Below the pieces are notes generated by a model. That model ran no database searches, was not told where the DNA came from, and saw only the letters and a list, made by a program, of their open reading frames with translations. From Euperipatoides rowelli (lineage: Eukaryota; Onychophora; Udeonychophora; Euonychophora; Peripatopsidae): 11,269 nt of DNA. This document shows, piece after piece, positions 1 to 8,304 of the stretch; position 1 is the stretch's first letter, and each line of letters starts with the position of its first letter. Both the position numbers and the translations under genes were made by a program. The stretch lies in the NCBI GenBank assembly GCA_003024985.2, contig PXIH01S0024838.1, one strand, 5' to 3'.

Positions 1-1236
1 GTCACCACCTTCTTCCTTGCAACACAAAAATAAATACTATCTTTGTATTCAAACTCAGTTTTGTTCATTTCCTGTTGAAACTTCAAGAAAGTGGATTTTA
101 GCAGAATATTATTTCTAACCCAGTTTACTGTGTGACAATCAGTCATCCAATCTCGTAGCAGCAAAGTTGAGTGCCCAATGAAAATTTCTGTAGCCTAGAA
201 TTGAAGATTTTTTAATGCACCGGGAAAATTCAAGCCAGTATAAAATTTTTGGCTCAATCAATTCCAATTTGCTCTGGTCGGTGGGGGCCAGAACTTAGTA
301 AAATTCNTGTAGAAAATTCCAAGTCTTTTTTTAACGATTGCTCTATTTAACAATGAAGTCTAATCTCAATGAACACCGAAAACTAAAATGTTTTCTTCAA
401 TAGACTGTATCCACATCAATATTTATTCCGTCAGCAAGTCTTTACTCTGCAGCAAACCTGTCGGAATAATTCTGTAATTCAAGAATTCCTATAAATAATT
501 TTTTTAAATTATTTCTTAATCTTCAATACACTCTGAAAAATTTATAGACCTTGAAAATACAAACTATGTGCTCATTAACCTAGGTTATTCCAACAATTAA
601 AGATACGGGCATTTTTTTTTTTTTATTTAGTGTAAATTAAAGGTATACTATTACTAAAAAATTTAAATCAGATTTTAAAGTAGTGATTTTGAACAATTTT
701 ATGGATGCCAAACCATTTCTGCTTTGAGATTTTTGTGTACATGCCACTGACGTCATGTTACGCCTTGTGTACTTGAAAACATTGTTTGGCCCTATAGGAT
801 TCTATGATAAACACTTCCGTTTCCAGTCTTTTTATTGCTTTATATTTTATTTTTTTAAAAAAAAAGTCTGTTAGATGCTTGATGCGATAATAATCAAAAT
901 TAAAAGCATCGCCAATTCCATAAAATGTTCTAAAGATTTTAAAATTAGGAATTATTGGATAAAAAACAAATGCGTGGCATGGGCTCTAACAAAATATACT
1001 TCATTTGCTTTTGCAAAATATTTCCTTCCCGACAACTAATTTCGATCATTTTGAAGCTTATATTTTAGAATTATTTATTTTTAAAAGTTAGTCTGGAATT
1101 CAATGCATGTATTTGATTGGCGTTTGATAAATAAATGTATTTAATTTTTTGAAAATGAAAGATGATTTATTTGTTTACATCTTAAGCCACTGCTTTTATA
1201 ACAAAAACTAAATAATTATATGACTGCAAGTTTCTA

Positions 1237-1470
1237 GGCAGTGGCCTACTTTGGTTGCTGGTGCGTCCGTGGTTGATTGTAACTAATAGAGTTTACTGGA
1301 ACGACCGTAATTAGTAATTGTCTGGGGCTATGTATGTTGACAGTATTAGAATTATGGAACGATGGTAAAATTTGATGTCATTGAATCTTGTGTTAGCTTA
1401 TAGGCAGTGGTTAATCTTGGTTCCTGGAGCGACCGCTTTTGGCAATTGTCTGGGATTAAGTATGTTGACT
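1237..1470 (+). repeat. Decayed cluster of related short repeats
   Basis: A 12-base core CTGG(A/T)(A/G)CG(A/T)CCG occurs at 1258-1269, 1296-1307 and 1424-1435, with a weaker form (atggaacgatgg) near 1355-1366. Copies two and three share downstream sequence at a constant offset of 128 nt: AATTGTCTGGG at 1316 and 1444, followed by a matching GTATGTTGAC. Copies one and three share upstream GGCAGTGG at 1237 and 1403, an offset of 166. This pattern fits tandem or nested duplication followed by divergence. The family was not recognised. Confidence 0.7.
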
Positions 1471-2026
1471 GGGCACCTGTGCATAATTTGACTTATTAAA
1501 TTAGTTTACAAAATTAGTGCCTTTTCTGAGATGAATGGGTGCCAAAAATGAACACGGTGCTCATCAGGGGCAAATATTATAACAAATAATTTTTTTTTTT
1601 TAATATTCTTATTGTTTAATTTTATATTTATTATTTTTATAATATTAAGAATAAGAGTATTAGTATAAATAAAGAATTGAATGTTCTTTGGATAGCCTTG
1701 CCTGCAAAAACAAGAATGTCTTGTTCTCCTCGTTATAAAATCAACTAGTTGAATATAATAATATTGCAGGAACCGGAATAATTTTGTTCAATGCTGTTCT
1801 TCTGGCAAGATGACAGCTCTTGGTAATAAATATTATTTTTTACTCTCGGAATAGAAGCAAGACTGACTGGTAGTTACTGATAACTAAATAATTAAAATAA
1901 AAGTTCTTAACTAAATAATTTAATAAAGTCCGGAGATTGACAGAAACTATTAATAAACATCAGCTGCATAAATAAAAATTGGCAAGCTAAAAAACCCTAA
2001 CAGATTAAAGACTGTGACTAGCACAA

Positions 2027-2215
2027 TATAGGGGCAGATGTTAGGGAATGAGATCGGCATATGCCAATCCAGCTGAAAGTGAAGGAAAGAACATAAATGC
2101 CTTTTGCTTGGGCTGGAATGGCGCAGGCCGTTTCCAAGTAAGACAAAAACATACTCGTGACATTCTTGGTGGGGGCGGTAGTGGGTAGGTGTGGTGAAAT
2201 GGGAGTGGGGTTGTG
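2027..2215. other. GC-richer island of unknown nature, open on both strands
   Basis: This patch is visibly richer in G and C than its flanks and turns G-rich from about 2168 to 2215 (gggggcggtagtgggtaggt). On the + strand a frame from ATG at 2048 stays open for about 45 codons; on the - strand a 94-codon frame covers 2018-2302. Neither translation matches a family I know, and neither fits the Lys/Arg-rich part of SF3B2 expected upstream. It may be a fossil of a mobile element. Confidence 0.35.
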
Positions 2216-2367
2216 TGAGTGTAATTTGATGTTTATAGTTTTAACAGTTGCTTTAAAAAAATCATTAACTAAAAAAAATAATTTTCTGTGGCTTTTAAGC
2301 AATTGTTCTTTTTATATATTAAACATTTTTTTTTTCCTATTTTTTTTAACAAAATATTTTGTTTCAG

Positions 2368-2446
2368 GTATGTACAAGAACCAATTGATTTAGATTTAAC
2401 CAATCCAAATAATCTACAATTCCTGAAGATTTTTGAAGCCTTTAAA
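2368..2446 (+). CDS. SF3B2: SF3B2 visible exon 1: segment before the acidic linker
   Basis: The acceptor is tttcag at 2362-2367 and the donor gtaagc begins at 2447. The exon opens with one G that completes a codon begun in an unseen upstream exon; in other animals this codon is Glu, which fits xxG. It then reads 26 codons, starting YVQEPIDLDL and ending in the conserved IFEAFK. Human SF3B2 has a matching segment ending in the same six residues, with a divergent middle. The frame stays open into the intron as far as a TGA at 2531, so intron retention would add about 28 residues and then stop. The split codon shows that this is an internal exon, so everything upstream to at least the previous exon is intron. 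Confidence 0.92.
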
Positions 2447-2562
2447 GTAAGCCACTTACTGTATATACGATATGTTATAATTATTTATTTTGGTAGGGTA
2501 GAGGGGAACGATCTAATTCTTGAAAACTGGTGACTTAATTTTTATTCTTTTTTTTTAAATAG

Positions 2563-2697
2563 CTGACTGATATAAAAAAATCCAAAGATGACAAAGACGA
2601 CAAGAAAGACTCTAGTGACGATCCTGCCAATGCCAAGCTGGAGGAAAAAAAGAAACCCAAAGATCTTGATGATTTAGACTCTTCAGATGAAGATGAT
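2563..2697 (+). CDS. SF3B2: SF3B2 visible exon 2: acidic/lysine-rich linker
   Basis: The acceptor is aaatag ending at 2562 and the donor gtaagc starts at 2698. The exon is 135 nt, phase 0 on both sides, 45 codons. It begins LTDIKK, continuing the conserved FKLTD motif across the splice, and then becomes a charged, probably disordered stretch with clusters such as DDKDDKKDSSDD and DLDDLDSSDEDD. The Ser residues within Asp/Glu runs look like casein kinase 2 sites (inference). Human SF3B2 has a comparable Lys/Glu/Asp/Ser linker here, but little aligns residue by residue. A plausible branch-point match, TTAAT with A at 2538, lies 25 nt before the exon. Confidence 0.93.
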
Positions 2698-2822
2698 GTA
2701 AGCTTATTTTGGCATCAGTTTCACCTGTAATACAACATCATTATACTCTTAAGTGTTTTATTTTAAATTTTTTTATTGTTCTCATATTTTTTTTTAAAAC
2801 CTTAAACTGTTTATAATTTTAG

Positions 2823-2906
2823 GACAAAATACTTGAAGAAAAGCCAAAATTATCTAAGAAAAAAATGAAAAAATTAACACGATTAACTGTAGCTGAATTG
2901 AAACAG
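2823..2906 (+). CDS. SF3B2: SF3B2 visible exon 3: start of DUF382
   Basis: The acceptor is ttttag ending at 2822 and the donor gtaatg starts at 2907. The exon is 84 nt, 28 codons, phase 0 on both sides. It encodes the end of the acidic linker, then a Lys-rich run (PKLSKKKMKKLTR) and the conserved LTVAELKQ at its end. In this family that block opens the DUF382 domain: human has LSKKKLRRMNRFTVAELKQ at the same place. The basic run could also act as a nuclear localisation signal or RNA contact (inference). The polypyrimidine tract before the acceptor is weak (tgtttataattttag). Confidence 0.94.
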
Positions 2907-3030
2907 GTAATGTTTATATGCATAGTATACTTCATATTCTGTAAATAAAAGCAATTTTTAATCTAAACATTTTGACATAGCTTTTTCATAGTTGGTTAAA
3001 TTTTTCTTAAAAAAAATATTTTAATTTTAG

Positions 3031-3105
3031 CTTGTTATTCGCCCAGATGTTGTAGAAATGCATGATGTCACAGCACGAGATCCCAAATTACTCGTTCTTC
3101 TGAAG
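3031..3105 (+). CDS. SF3B2: SF3B2 visible exon 4: DUF382, RPDVVEMHDVTA motif
   Basis: The acceptor is ttttag ending at 3030 and the donor gtaggt starts at 3106. The exon is 75 nt, 25 codons, phase 0 on both sides. It encodes LVIRPDVVEMHDVTARDPK followed by LLVLLK. The RPDVVE and DVTAxDPKLLV blocks are near-invariant in animal SF3B2; here Ile replaces the usual Ala after LV, and Leu replaces the usual His in LLVHLK. These lie inside DUF382, the part of SAP145/Cus1 family proteins associated with binding the SF3B4/Hsh49 partner. Confidence 0.96.
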
Positions 3106-3667
3106 GTAGGTGATAATTATTCTAATTTATTTTTTTTAATTCTTGTGCTGTTGTGTGATAAGGCTCATACTAGGATTTTCTTTATTTAAGTTATGTAATA
3201 CATCTAAGTTTTTAAAATAAGCTAATAATTATTTAAAATTAAAAGAACATGAAAGAAATCAAGAAAAAAACTTGTAAATGTGTGAGAATACTAATGGTAG
3301 ACTCCATAAAAACCTTAAGGAAATGCACTTCACAGCCCTTTAGATCATCTAAATGATATAATTTAAAAAGTGCCATTTAAAACTTAAATTTTTTTTTGTA
3401 TTGATTGTTGGACATTACCATGCTTTTAGATGCCGCTCCCATATTTTGGCACATAGGCAATTCCCTAAGAATGGATAGTCTGGCACAGGGTCATGGACAC
3501 TATTGATCCGTGTAACTATCTTTGTAGAACAGTCCATATTTTTTCATTTAATATGATCATATACGGTTTACACTATGTGAATATTTTGCTTATGTCAAAT
3601 AAATTGTTCATTGAATAGGGATGACTATTTAATTAGAAATCTTTCATATATACTCTTTTTTTTATAG
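3106..3667 (+). other. SF3B2: SF3B2 intron, 562 nt
   Basis: This is a GT-AG intron between visible exons 4 and 5 (donor gtaggt, acceptor ttttttttataggct). It is mostly A/T-rich. A more complex patch at about 3425-3515 (ccatgcttttagatgccgct onward) has mixed composition and is unlike its surroundings. I do not recognise it and see no coding or RNA-gene signature. Confidence 0.9.
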
Positions 3668-3820
3668 GCTACTAGAAATACTGTTACTGTACCTCGTCAT
3701 TGGTGTTTTAAAAGAAAATATCTTCAGGGTAAGAGGGGCATTGAAAAACCGCCATTTGAATTACCGGATTTCATCAAACGAACAGGTATTATGGAGATGA
3801 GGCAGGCCCTTGCAGAAAAG
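3668..3820 (+). CDS. SF3B2: SF3B2 visible exon 5: DUF382 core
   Basis: The acceptor is ttatag ending at 3667 and the donor gtgagt starts at 3821. This is the largest visible exon: 153 nt, 51 codons, phase 0 on both sides. It begins ATRNTVTVPRHWCFKRKY, continues LQGKRGIEKPPFELPDF and IKRTGI, and ends EMRQALAEK. The block VPRHWCFKRKYLQGKRG is the most recognisable signature of SF3B2/Cus1, and the aromatic/basic cluster is essentially identical to human. Compared with human there are only conservative changes, such as NTVTV for NSVPV and MEMRQAL for QEMREAL. Confidence in identity and boundaries is very high. Confidence 0.97.
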
Positions 3821-4096
3821 GTGAGTGGCTGATTTTTAGCAAACCTATCATAGCAATTAATCCACTATTCTCTGAAAATATTACATGTAACCACTACAGT
3901 CTAATTGCAACCATATACTGTATTTCTAATTGGGCACCTTTCAGTAGGTACGAAAAATTAGAGGAGGTAGAGGGAAATGAATCGCAAGCAAAAGCTAGTT
4001 TTGAAAATGTTTCTATGAATTGGTTGGGCGGTAATGAAGGATATTCAAAGCAATAGATGAATAGGAGAAATTAAATAATTTATAATACATATCTCC

Positions 4097-4125
4097 CCAC
4101 TATGTTTGAAGAACAAACATAGTGG
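4097..4125. repeat. Perfect 12-bp inverted repeat (hairpin, 5-nt loop)
   Basis: The left arm ccactatgtttg (4097-4108) is the exact reverse complement of the right arm caaacatagtgg (4114-4125), with loop aagaa. A wider, imperfect pair flanks it: attggttgggc at 4019-4029 and gctcaaccaat at 4125-4135, with one mismatch. The nested arms suggest a small fold-back element or MITE remnant. No transcription signals accompany it. Confidence 0.8.
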
Positions 4126-4481
4126 CTCAACCAATAATTTATAGTTGTTAACCACACCCCAAATACACATGTTGGCTTTGCAATAATGAAAACTGACTAG
4201 TAAGTATGGAAGACACGATCTTTAACAAACCCAGGGTACATTACTAAAATAGATGTCACTAATACACTCCATCTTGTGGCTACTAATATTACTACCATTT
4301 TTAGGGGAAGGAGCAAAAAGGTTTAACTTCCAAATTTTTTTTTTAATAACTACAGTATTTTTTGAAAAATATCCTATTATCTTAATTGAAATATGATCGT
4401 GTTCCGAAGCCAGTCACAGCGCCATCTAACGGACTTATCCGAAACTAAAAAAAAATGTTTTTTCTTTTAGATCACAGTGAT

Positions 4482-4497
4482 ATACTGTATACAGTAT
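4482..4497. repeat. 16-bp perfect palindrome built from TACTGTA/TACAGTA
   Basis: The sequence atactgtatacagtat equals its own reverse complement and is followed directly by another tacagta at 4499-4505. The same words form head-to-tail pairs at 6225-6238 and 8688-8701. It is part of the dispersed TACNGTA excess described in the findings. Confidence 0.85.
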
Positions 4498-5070
4498 GTA
4501 CAGTATAAAAAAAAGGTTAGATGCCAAGTGGGATTATTTTTTTTTTTAGTGTTTGAAAAAATATGATAATAGAAAATAAATCCATTTGTGTGATTTGAGT
4601 TCAGTATTTCTCAAAAATCTGCTCGAGTAAAGAGAACACCATTATTTATTGAAATATCCCTGTTGAAAATAAAAATTATAGTACAGTATATGAGTAAATA
4701 GAGCAACACAGGACTATTGTGTACAATAGATATAGTTGTCCACCATTATAGATCTACTCTTTATATAGTAATAGCTTATTCTGTAACCTGTATCTATCAA
4801 ATGAACTACATAAAAATATAACACATACTGTATCTAACAGCATACCTGAAATTTATTCTTTTGTTTGTCGTTTAGCCTCTCTTCTCTTTACTTCTAAACC
4901 TATAGGCTCCTATCATTGATTTTTTAGGTTTATAATTATTTTAATGTGAATTTTCCCATGTTCTTTTTTAATGCTTTGAATAAAACATGATATAAAATTA
5001 AGATTCAGATTGATATTTCTAACTTTTTATTTGATTGTATTTTTAAAAATTTTTTTTTTTTTTTTAATAG

Positions 5071-5171
5071 GAAGATCAAAAAACCATGAAGGCAAAAATG
5101 AGAGAAAAAGTGAGACCAAAAATGGGCAAAATTGATATTGATTATCAGAAACTTCACGATGCATTTTTCAA
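5071..5171 (+). CDS. SF3B2: SF3B2 visible exon 6: DUF382, KVRPKMGKIDIDYQ segment
   Basis: The acceptor follows a long T tract (ttttttaatag, ending at 5070) and the donor gttagt starts at 5172. The exon is 101 nt: 33 codons plus two bases (AA) that complete a Lys codon with the first base of the next exon. It encodes EDQKTMKAKMREKVRPKMG then KIDIDYQKLHDAFF. Human SF3B2 is nearly identical over this stretch. The exon is preceded by a 1250-nt intron and followed by a 2333-nt one. Confidence 0.96.
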
Positions 5172-6598
5172 GTTAGTATTATCTTTTTCTACATTACCGA
5201 TATTCTAGTTTGTTTGGTATTTAACACAGTTTTTAAAAAATGCAGTTCCTGGAAAGAAATTGATACTGAAAATATGTAACGAGTTTTCTGTTTATATTAA
5301 ATGGCTTGAAATGTTATTCATTCCATCGATTTAACATATGTGAAATATTCTATGCATATATTCTTAAATACTTAAAAATAATAAAAAATTCTTAATAGGT
5401 CTATTTTAATCATGTCGATCGCACACAAACTGAAATGCAGAAAAACATTAACATGAATACGTCTTCTATGGATCTTAATTTTTATGTAAAATTAAAGTTT
5501 ATTCATTACCTTGTTGATGAAGTTCATAATTTTAAGCTGCTATCTTTTTGTTTTCTACAGTGCATTAAAACTCAAATAAACAGTACTTTTTAAAAATGTG
5601 ATTCCCTTCAACTGGAATATCACAATCTCCTTTCTATAACAAATTGACATATTTTTTTTTTTTAATTGTGATAGCTCTATGGAACATTCAATTACTGGTG
5701 ATTGCTTTTCTGAGCAGATTACAAGATACTTATGAAAGTTGCCTGTGCAGCAAACATGATCTTTTATTTATTTATTTTTCAAATTTTAAATATTAAAATA
5801 ATTTAACTGAATTCCAATTCAAAATCGATTCAAAATTATTTCCTTTGGCCATTGTTCCTATATATTGTATAGCAGTGGTTTGAGACATTTTTAAGTAACC
5901 ATCCCCTAATTGATGACATCCACATGTGTGGATGTTATAACAAACCAGAATTGCACCTCCAATAGAGATGCAATCTGTCTTCTTATATGTCTCCACTCAG
6001 CAGCAGTATCCTTAGCAAACTATCTGTGATAATAAATACTCTATAATAAATATAATGATTTACTAAAATATAATAATGATAAAATAATATTCTAACAGAC
6101 AGAAGTCCCTGCCTGTAAATTGGCATAATGAGTTACTGTATATAAAAAGCATAAGACTTGTTTATCCTTAGTTAAAATGTCTACTAATGCCATTTGTAAT
6201 CAGTAGGCTACAAAGACAAAAATATACAGTATACAGTATGACTATTACATTATTGTGTTATATTATCTTATATAAGAATGAGTGCTAACTAAACTAGTAA
6301 TTAAGCTAACACTGGTTATATTTATGAACAATACAATATTTAGTTGTGGCTATAGTTATAAGCATAAAGACATTTACAAACTATAGGCAGTGATAAGTGA
6401 AAACCATTATAGAATGTTGGACATTTATTTATTTTACAGCAGCTATGGCTAAAAGACTCTTCACTTTCACCTATTTCTTCTAAGCAGCAATTCTCCACAT
6501 CATATGATTATTACTAACAAACCGGAATGTAATTTATTAATAAAATATCACCGCCAAAAACAAGCACGAACAGAAGTGAAAGCATAGAGTTTACTCTA

Positions 6599-6638
6599 TT
6601 TCTATTGGCTCTCAGTTACAGCCAGGAGCCAATAGAAA
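6599..6638. repeat. 13-bp perfect inverted repeat containing CCAAT boxes
   Basis: Arms 6599-6611 (tttctattggctc) and 6626-6638 (gagccaatagaaa) are exact reverse complements separated by 14 nt. Each arm carries a CCAAT pentamer (ATTGG at 6605-6609, CCAAT at 6629-6633). The TATA-like tataaaag starts 45 nt downstream of the right arm. Confidence 0.85.
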
Positions 6639-6682
6639 ACTTCCCATTGTTCTCACAAATCCTTTGGATTCTCTAGCTACAG

Positions 6683-6690
6683 TATAAAAG
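6683..6690 (+). promoter_or_regulatory. TATA-box-like sequence flanked by direct repeats
   Basis: Tataaaag fits the eukaryotic TATA consensus and lies downstream of two CCAAT pentamers. It is bracketed by near-identical direct repeats: ttggattctctagct at 6664-6678 and ttggttctctagct at 6707-6720 (one base missing). The arrangement looks like a core promoter, most simply that of a retroelement LTR. No transcript evidence can be seen, and TATA-like words are common in A/T-rich DNA. Confidence 0.35.
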
Positions 6691-7504
6691 CTTGGAGAAA
6701 CTTGTCTTGGTTCTCTAGCTGGGGATCATTACCCAGGCATTACTTCACCCACTGGTTGAACCAGGAGACCAGCTTCAGCCTTCCGATAGCCTAGGCACAA
6801 TGGCAAATAATATAAAAGTTTAGAATAAGATAGCAAGCCAGTCCTTAGCTTTGTAAAAATATCTGTCTTAGTATAAGATCCGAGCTGCCATCTGGCTTTG
6901 ATCTTCCCTTTGACCCTATCTGCTAACTTAGGATTGTGAACAAAAAAACCTGCAAGGCTACAGCTTAGCCGATGAGCCACCAGAGACACTAACTACTCAA
7001 CACCTATCGGTAAGTAAACATCTTCCTATAAGTCTTATCACTGCCACACACACAAGAATTTTCATGGTTCACATTGGTGACTGACAGGAAAAAAGGAGAT
7101 TCTCTTTTAAATGTAAAAATTCTATTTGAATTGTTAGACGGAGTATTTTTCCTTCTGATTCCAATAAATTTTCTTATTACAAACCCACTTTTCCTCTAAG
7201 AATAAGAGGTAAAGTACCCTTAAAATTTCTTACTAGAGTGAATACTTATTTGTTGACTATCAGATATGTTGGACCTCTTTCATCTGGATGGTTAATCTTC
7301 ATCTTAAATTATCATTATAGGCTTACCTAGACATTATTTGCTTTTGTTTACATTTGACTTTTTCAAATAAAATCATTCTATAAATGTTGTTAATGGCTTT
7401 AATGTAATTTGTCTATTAGTCATTCTTTTGTAAAAGTTCTATTTTTATAAGTATATTTAATTAATTTTTTTTTACATATTGATTTTTTTTTTTTTTTTCA
7501 ACAG

Positions 7505-7553
7505 ATGGCAGACTAAACCAAAAATGACAATTCATGGAGATTTATATTATGAG
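7505..7553 (+). CDS. SF3B2: SF3B2 visible exon 7: 49-nt small exon ending DUF382
   Basis: The acceptor is caacag ending at 7504, after a T tract of more than 15, and the donor gtgagt starts at 7554. The exon is only 49 nt: one base completing Lys, then 16 codons WQTKPKMTIHGDLYYE. This is the conserved end of DUF382; human differs by one conservative change (Leu for Met). The exon sits between the two longest introns in the window (2333 and 2709 nt). Its length is not a multiple of three, so skipping it would shift the frame of everything downstream. Confidence 0.95.
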
Positions 7554-7605
7554 GTGAGTTAAACTTTCTCTAAAAAATATATCTCTGCTTTTTTTTGGTA
7601 ACTCA

Positions 7606-7625
7606 CAGGAACAGAGTTCCTGCAC
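7606..7625. repeat. Short hairpin related to the downstream fold-back element
   Basis: Arms caggaac (7606-7612) and gttcctg (7616-7622) are exact reverse complements around the loop aga. The right side, gagttcctgcac (7614-7625) plus a following T tract, is shared with the element at 7881-7945. It lies about 50 nt after the donor of visible exon 7. Confidence 0.6.
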
Positions 7626-7880
7626 TTTTTTTTAAAAAAAATGTACTGTAATTTTAGAAAACTTACACTTTTTATACATTTTGATATTTTTCTTAAATTA
7701 CTAACATAAAAAAATTGCACTATTTAATACAATTGAATATTGAAAAAAAAAAAATCCAGGAATTTTGGCCATTGCCAGAAAAACAAGATTTTTAACTTCA
7801 TTTTGGTGTAACAAAAACCTTAGTAGCAACCAAAGAAAAATAAAAACTTATTACAAACTTAAGCCTTTTCTTCTTCTTTT

Positions 7881-7945
7881 TGGTTAAAAAACGCATGGGG
7901 CAGGCCATTATATATGAGTTCCTGCACCTTTTTTTTTTTTAACCA
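7881..7945. repeat. 65-bp fold-back element with nested inverted repeats
   Basis: The ends are perfect 11-bp inverted repeats: tggttaaaaaa (7881-7891) and ttttttaacca (7935-7945). Inside, ggggcagg (7897-7904) pairs with cctgcacc (7921-7928) with one mismatch. The inner part gagttcctgcac (7916-7927) recurs exactly at 7614-7625, again followed by a T tract, 302 nt upstream. These features suggest a small non-autonomous element or hairpin repeat family. Confidence 0.6.
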
Positions 7946-8304
7946 NAAAAAAAGACTATACAGTATATTATAATGATCCTTTTTGGTATAATATTTTTAT
8001 TTGTAACATTACTTTGTGCATTCAATGAATTGCTGCCTTTAGTTTATATTTTGTTTTACGATCAAATAATCGGATCAATCATAAAATTGTAAACATTGTA
8101 TAAAACGGGCAACTTCCTTGTTTGTGCACAATAATGCTAATCTTATTCATGCAGCTCTTGTTAATCTAATTTACATACAGTATGTGCTTATTTTCTGTTA
8201 TAAAATAGATTCTTTTATTATTTGGTCTTACATCAATGGCTACGGTATGTGCCATTGTTCACTGAAGTATTTTACCCTTAAAAATTTATGTTCCTACTAA
8301 TCTA

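Larger units (their letters stand above)
1..2367 (+). other. SF3B2: Upstream intron of SF3B2 (no exon recognised)
   Basis: This stretch precedes an exon that begins inside a codon, so its 3' part must be intron. I scanned for a Lys/Arg-rich exon such as would encode the segment before visible exon 1, flanked by splice sites, and found none. The sequence is A/T-rich with T and A tracts (for example a T tract near 613-624). It contains a repeat cluster at 1237-1470 and a GC-richer island at 2027-2215, listed separately. One undetermined base (n) is at 307. A perfect CRE-like TGACGTCA lies at 748-755, without other promoter context. The left part could in principle include other unseen features. 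Confidence 0.75.
3821..5070 (+). other. SF3B2: SF3B2 intron, 1250 nt
   Basis: This is a GT-AG intron between visible exons 5 and 6. It contains the 12-bp hairpin at 4097-4125, a 16-bp perfect palindrome at 4482-4497, and seven TACAGTA/TACTGTA words at 3916, 4351, 4483, 4490, 4499, 4682 and 4826. It ends in a T tract of about 18. No gene is seen on either strand. Confidence 0.9.
6527..7090 (+). mobile_element. Possible degraded LTR (or old promoter) inside the intron
   Basis: The block is less A/T-rich than its surroundings. It has a TATA box (tataaaag, 6683-6690), an inverted repeat holding ATTGG/CCAAT about 50-80 nt upstream, and a donor-like cggtaagt near 7008-7015. It ends ttcaca (about 7067-7072), followed by ttggtgactgac. 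TGGTGAC there resembles the start of a tRNA-Trp primer-binding site as used by some Ty3/gypsy elements. The left edge at tgtaat (6527) is only a guess from the usual TG...CA ends. No gag or pol coding sequence follows, so it would be a truncated remnant. A 261-nt - strand frame (6729-6989) is unrecognised. Confidence 0.3.
5172..7504 (+). other. SF3B2: SF3B2 intron, 2333 nt
   Basis: This GT-AG intron (donor gttagt, acceptor caacag) separates exons 6 and 7, splitting a Lys codon. It carries an LTR- or promoter-like block at about 6527-7090 with an inverted repeat, TATA box and open frame on the - strand, annotated separately. It also has a small hairpin with 9-bp arms at 5916-5924 and 5927-5935. 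A 67-codon open frame on the - strand at 5793-5996 has no recognisable family and is probably chance. Confidence 0.9.

Noticed and set aside
748-755. Perfect CRE-like TGACGTCA with an ETS-like cttccg about 60 nt downstream, suggesting a promoter.
   Set aside because: No coding exon, TATA or CpG-rich context follows, and single 8-mers are weak evidence in an intron.
1881-1920. 13-bp direct repeat taactaaataatt, 27 nt apart.
   Set aside because: Low-complexity A/T sequence where such repeats are common.
5512-5620. TGATGA at 5515-5520, a possible snoRNA box C within an intron.
   Set aside because: No CTGA box D or terminal stem within about 100 nt.
5916-5935. Hairpin with 9-bp arms (acatccaca / tgtggatgt).
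   Set aside because: Spacer of only two bases and no accompanying signal; noted in the intron entry but too slight for a separate claim.
5793-5996. 67-codon open frame on the - strand with several Cys and Gly residues.
   Set aside because: No known domain, no splice or promoter context, and length expected by chance.
6729-6989. 86-codon open frame on the - strand.
   Set aside because: No recognisable motif; it lies inside the LTR-like block and is most likely a chance open frame in less A/T-rich sequence.
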